Shown here piece by piece: positions 5,118 to 6,446 of a stretch of 6,446 nt of DNA. Made by a program: the position numbers and the translations under genes. Origin of the DNA: Actinomycetota bacterium (GTDB lineage Bacteria > Cyanobacteriota > Vampirovibrionia > Obscuribacterales > Obscuribacteraceae); assembly GCA_903970355.1 (NCBI GenBank), contig CAJCIF010000234.1, positions 1-6,446 of the forward strand, given 5' to 3'. A model generated the notes under the pieces. It saw nothing but the letters and a program-made list of their open reading frames with translations. It did no database searches and was not told where the DNA came from. Position 1 is the stretch's first letter. Each line of letters opens with the position of its first letter.

Positions 5118-6380
5118 TTGACTATTGCAGTAACTACGCCTAGTGCGATTAAAACACGCAGCTTAGACAACGAAGAAATCTTCCCCCTTACTTCGGTGCG
5201 CTTTATAGCTGCGATGATGGTCGTTTTGTGCCACATAAACAAATACGGCATTTTTCCTATCGCAGCCTTTGATGATATTCCGCTGGAAGACGGAGTTTCG
5301 TTCTTTTTTGTTTTGTCGGGCTTTATTCTCACTTACACCTATTTCAAGCGAGAACTTGCCGGAAAAAATTTGCAGCGTTTTTATGCATCTAGATTCGCAA
5401 GAATTTGGCCGGCGCATGTCACAACAGGGATTTTGGCACTGCTCGTTGGGCCTGCTCTATTTGCGTTCACAAAGCCCCTTAAAGCAGGGCTCATTGTCTT
5501 TACCAATTTCTTCATGCTGCAATCGTGGATTCCCAAAGCAGATTATTTCTTCTCTTTGAATAGTCCTTCCTGGAGTATTTCTACAGAGTTCTTCTTCTAT
5601 TTGTGCTTTCCATTTCTCCTGCCTCAATTAAAACGCAATTGGGTGCGCCCATTGTTATTAACTCTTGGCGCTAGTCTCATTTCGATTGCAATAGCCTCCG
5701 TTGTCGGTGCCCACGGATCTTCTCTTCGTGATATTGCATTCTTCTTGTGGATTATCTACATAAATCCAATCGCGCGAATATTTGAATTCGTTCTCGGCAT
5801 GGTAACTGCAAAAGCGTTTTGCACTTTTAAAGACAGGCTTCACGAATTCTCTCCCAAAAAATGCACCGCCCTCGAATTGGCATCTGTTTTATTGGTAGCA
5901 ATTACATTCACATTCGCGTTCCATCATTGCAAAATAATTCCTGGGGTAATGCCTAGTGCCTTCGGATCTTGGATTCGTTATTCTGGATCGTCACCAGCTT
6001 TTGCATTATTGATTGGTACGCTGGCGATTGGCAATGGAGTACTGGCCAAATTACTGAGCAACAAAGTTTGGGTGCATCTGGGCAAAATAAGTTACTCTGT
6101 GTTCTTAATGCATACAGTGGTGTTCTTTGCTTATCAGTCGCACTATTCGTTAATTCAAAATTTGCCCCCGGCTTTACGAGTTGGCATCTTTCTAGCTGTG
6201 CTTCTCGTATTCTCCGATTTGTGCTTCCGTTTTGTCGAAACACCATGCAGAACAATAATCAAAAACTTCTTGCAAGATTTACCAATGCCTTTCCACACCT
6301 CGCCACCAAAACTTGCAGTTGCAGATGCACAACAATTCAGCAATCTACCAACCGCAGAGCTTGAAAAACTCAGTAGATAA
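5118..6380 (+). CDS. Acyltransferase 3 family integral membrane O-acyltransferase (OafA/YrhL-like)
   Basis: The product is 420 aa with about ten membrane helices. It shows the acyltransferase-3 landmarks. Leu-Thr-Ser-Val-Arg28-Phe-Ile-Ala-Ala leads to His39 in the first helix, and Val-Ser-Phe-Phe-Phe-Val-Leu-Ser-Gly-Phe spans 60-69. A basic Arg-Phe-Ala-Arg-Ile-Trp-Pro segment lies at 92-98. Ser-Pro-Ser-Trp-Ser-Ile-Ser-Thr-Glu157 is followed by Phe-Tyr-Leu, and Leu-Gly-Lys-Ile-Ser-Tyr-Ser precedes a late His332. Family members transfer acetyl or other acyl groups to surface sugars, lipopolysaccharide, exopolysaccharide or antibiotics; the acceptor here is unknown. A hydrophilic tail of about 35 residues follows the last helix. 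The start is uncertain: TTG 5118 is the only usual start codon between an in-frame stop at 5079-5081 and the conserved first motif, and it has no visible Shine-Dalgarno. It is divergent from the Fe-S carrier gene. Confidence 0.9.
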   Translation: MTIAVTTPSAIKTRSLDNEEIFPLTSVRFIAAMMVVLCHINKYGIFPIAAFDDIPLEDGVSFFFVLSGFILTYTYFKRELAGKNLQRFYASRFARIWPAHVTTGILALLVGPALFAFTKPLKAGLIVFTNFFMLQSWIPKADYFFSLNSPSWSISTEFFFYLCFPFLLPQLKRNWVRPLLLTLGASLISIAIASVVGAHGSSLRDIAFFLWIIYINPIARIFEFVLGMVTAKAFCTFKDRLHEFSPKKCTALELASVLLVAITFTFAFHHCKIIPGVMPSAFGSWIRYSGSSPAFALLIGTLAIGNGVLAKLLSNKVWVHLGKISYSVFLMHTVVFFAYQSHYSLIQNLPPALRVGIFLAVLLVFSDLCFRFVETPCRTIIKNFLQDLPMPFHTSPPKLAVADAQQFSNLPTAELEKLSR

Positions 6381-6409
6381 TCTACCAAACTGCATATTCA
6401 TTTTTTCGT

Positions 6410-6436
6410 TATAACATGGTATTTGAAAAGTGGAGG
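6410..6436 (+). promoter_or_regulatory. -10-like element and strong ribosome binding site for the next rightward gene
   Basis: TATAAC (6410-6415) is a 5/6 match to a -10 box, though no -35 hexamer is convincing. GGAGG (6432-6436) follows. It is 7 nt before TTG 6444-6446 and directly abuts ATG 6437, which is too close to be used with it. Confidence 0.45.
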
Positions 6437-6443
6437 ATGAACC

Positions 6444-6446
6444 TTG
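6444..6446 (+). CDS. Probable first codon (TTG) of a gene continuing past the right edge
   Basis: Only the start codon is inside the window. It is proposed from GGAGG with 7-nt spacing. ATG 6416 in another frame also stays open to the edge, but has no ribosome site of its own. Nothing can be said about the product. Confidence 0.35.

Noticed and set aside
6373..6406. Hairpin GTAGA-taa-TCTAC at the acyltransferase stop with TTTTTT downstream
   Set aside because: The stem is short and AT-rich, and the T run begins 15 nt after it, so it is not an intrinsic terminator.

Overview
The window is bacterial chromosomal DNA with moderate GC content (judged by eye, mid-40s percent). It holds seven protein-coding genes with recognisable or describable products and the first codon of an eighth at the right edge. 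I see no RNA genes, insertion sequences, CRISPR arrays or phage genes. Two different genes carry TPR repeats fused to an unrelated domain. From memory, the YgfZ N-terminal block resembles the cyanobacterial-type YgfZ. Together these suggest, only tentatively, a non-photosynthetic relative of Cyanobacteria (Vampirovibrionia/Melainabacteria, for example Obscuribacterales-like). No ribosomal or other phylogenetic marker is present to settle this.

Layout: positions 1-866 (+) are the C-terminal part of a rhomboid-type intramembrane serine protease with a long TPR tail, cut by the left edge. Converging on it is a leftward five-gene block, 4854 down to 899 (-). In transcription order it holds an A-type Fe-S cluster carrier (IscA/SufA/ErpA family), a YgfZ (IBA57-like) Fe-S maturation protein fused to a TPR tail, a PotC-type ABC permease, an exported SGNH/GDSL hydrolase, and a 91-aa protein with two membrane segments. 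The YgfZ-TPR/PotC gap is 2 nt and PotC/SGNH overlap in a TGATG junction, so the middle of the block looks like an operon. A 263-bp divergent intergenic region (4855-5117) separates it from a rightward acyltransferase-3 family membrane protein (5118-6380, +). A further rightward gene probably begins at 6444.

How the genes may work together: A-type carriers and YgfZ/IBA57 proteins act in the same late step, the maturation of [4Fe-4S] proteins, so the first two genes form a coherent functional pair. The permease and hydrolase have no evident link to Fe-S chemistry. The permease lacks the PotA, PotB and PotD partners that it would need.

The most notable sequence-level structure is a near-ideal intrinsic terminator on the coding strand: an 11-bp stem, a GAGA tetraloop and a U tract. 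It lies inside codons 10-20 of the ygfZ-TPR gene, just after the Fe-S carrier gene. It could work as a translation-dependent attenuator between the two genes. A perfect 8-bp inverted repeat that brackets the best -10 element upstream of the Fe-S carrier gene is a candidate operator.
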